The notes under the pieces: model-generated
What the model was told of the DNA's origin: nothing
Database searches by the model: none
What the model saw: the letters and a program-made list of their open reading frames with translations, nothing else
NCBI GenBank assembly: GCA_035647435.1
Contig: DASRNM010000037.1
Location: 1 to 23,320, forward strand
Direction of reading: 5' to 3'
Source: JAAZFZ01 sp035647435
GTDB taxonomy: Bacteria > Bacillota > Clostridia > Oscillospirales > Acutalibacteraceae
Length of the DNA stretch: 23,320 bases
Part shown: positions 23,305 to 23,320 of the stretch, in pieces
Numbering within the stretch: position 1 is the first letter of the stretch
Layout of the letters: each line of letters starts with the position of its first letter
Program-made: the position numbers and the translations under genes

Positions 23305-23320
23305 TTGATCACATTCTTTC

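Overview
The window reads as chromosomal DNA from a low-to-moderate GC Gram-positive anaerobe of the Clostridia, perhaps near Oscillospiraceae/Ruminococcaceae. The reasons are a MecA-type Clp adaptor, a lipobox lipoprotein, a LytR-CpsA-Psr-like protein, strong GGAGG-type ribosome binding sites, frequent TTG starts, a GlpA/FAD-oxidoreductase/DUF1667 operon and Rnf-type membrane proteins. Taxonomy is inferred from content, not proven. Genes are tightly packed and no gap exceeds 300 bases. I saw no rRNA, tRNA, CRISPR array, insertion sequence or phage gene.

Layout. (1) 96-3180, minus strand: a three-gene operon for a GlpA-like FAD dehydrogenase with a C-terminal iron-sulfur domain, a GlpB-like FAD/NAD oxidoreductase and a small cysteine-rich DUF1667 protein. 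(2) 3181-3333: a divergent promoter region with a perfect 7+7 inverted repeat between the two promoters. (3) 3334-6588, plus: MTA/SAH deaminase, Thermotoga-type S-adenosylhomocysteine hydrolase and ribulose-phosphate 3-epimerase. (4) 6627-7202, minus: MecA-like adaptor. (5) 7312-10134, plus: RnfD-, RnfE- and RnfA-like integral membrane proteins without RnfB, C or G, and with key cofactor residues replaced. (6) 10175-15330: a membrane-anchored DUF4015 putative glycoside hydrolase, a cytoplasmic GH13 alpha-glucosidase/neopullulanase, a degenerate LCP-like protein and a transglutaminase-like lipoprotein. (7) 15358-17606: folE, folP, folB and folK, closely spaced or overlapping. (8) 17706-22514: a unit behind a near-consensus promoter and ending at a strong terminator, with two paralogous tandem SCP2-like proteins flanking a class III aminotransferase and a split transketolase. 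(9) 22621-23304, minus: an uncharacterised TIM-barrel protein.

Two loci stand out. The SCP2-like/aminotransferase/transketolase/SCP2-like unit is bounded by its own promoter and terminator and looks like a dedicated, undescribed pathway. Its aminotransferase has a variant PLP-phosphate motif, and its transketolase lacks the usual Asp of the DGxxH motif. The Rnf-like D-E-A trio keeps the membrane fold but has lost three of the four cysteines that hold the intramembrane [2Fe-2S] cluster, has Ser for the flavinylated Thr in RnfD, and carries a roughly 200-residue acidic tail on RnfE. It may be a repurposed Rnf membrane core.

Several starts were moved from the longest open frame to TTG or inner ATG codons because a Shine-Dalgarno sequence sits at the right distance; these are noted per gene.
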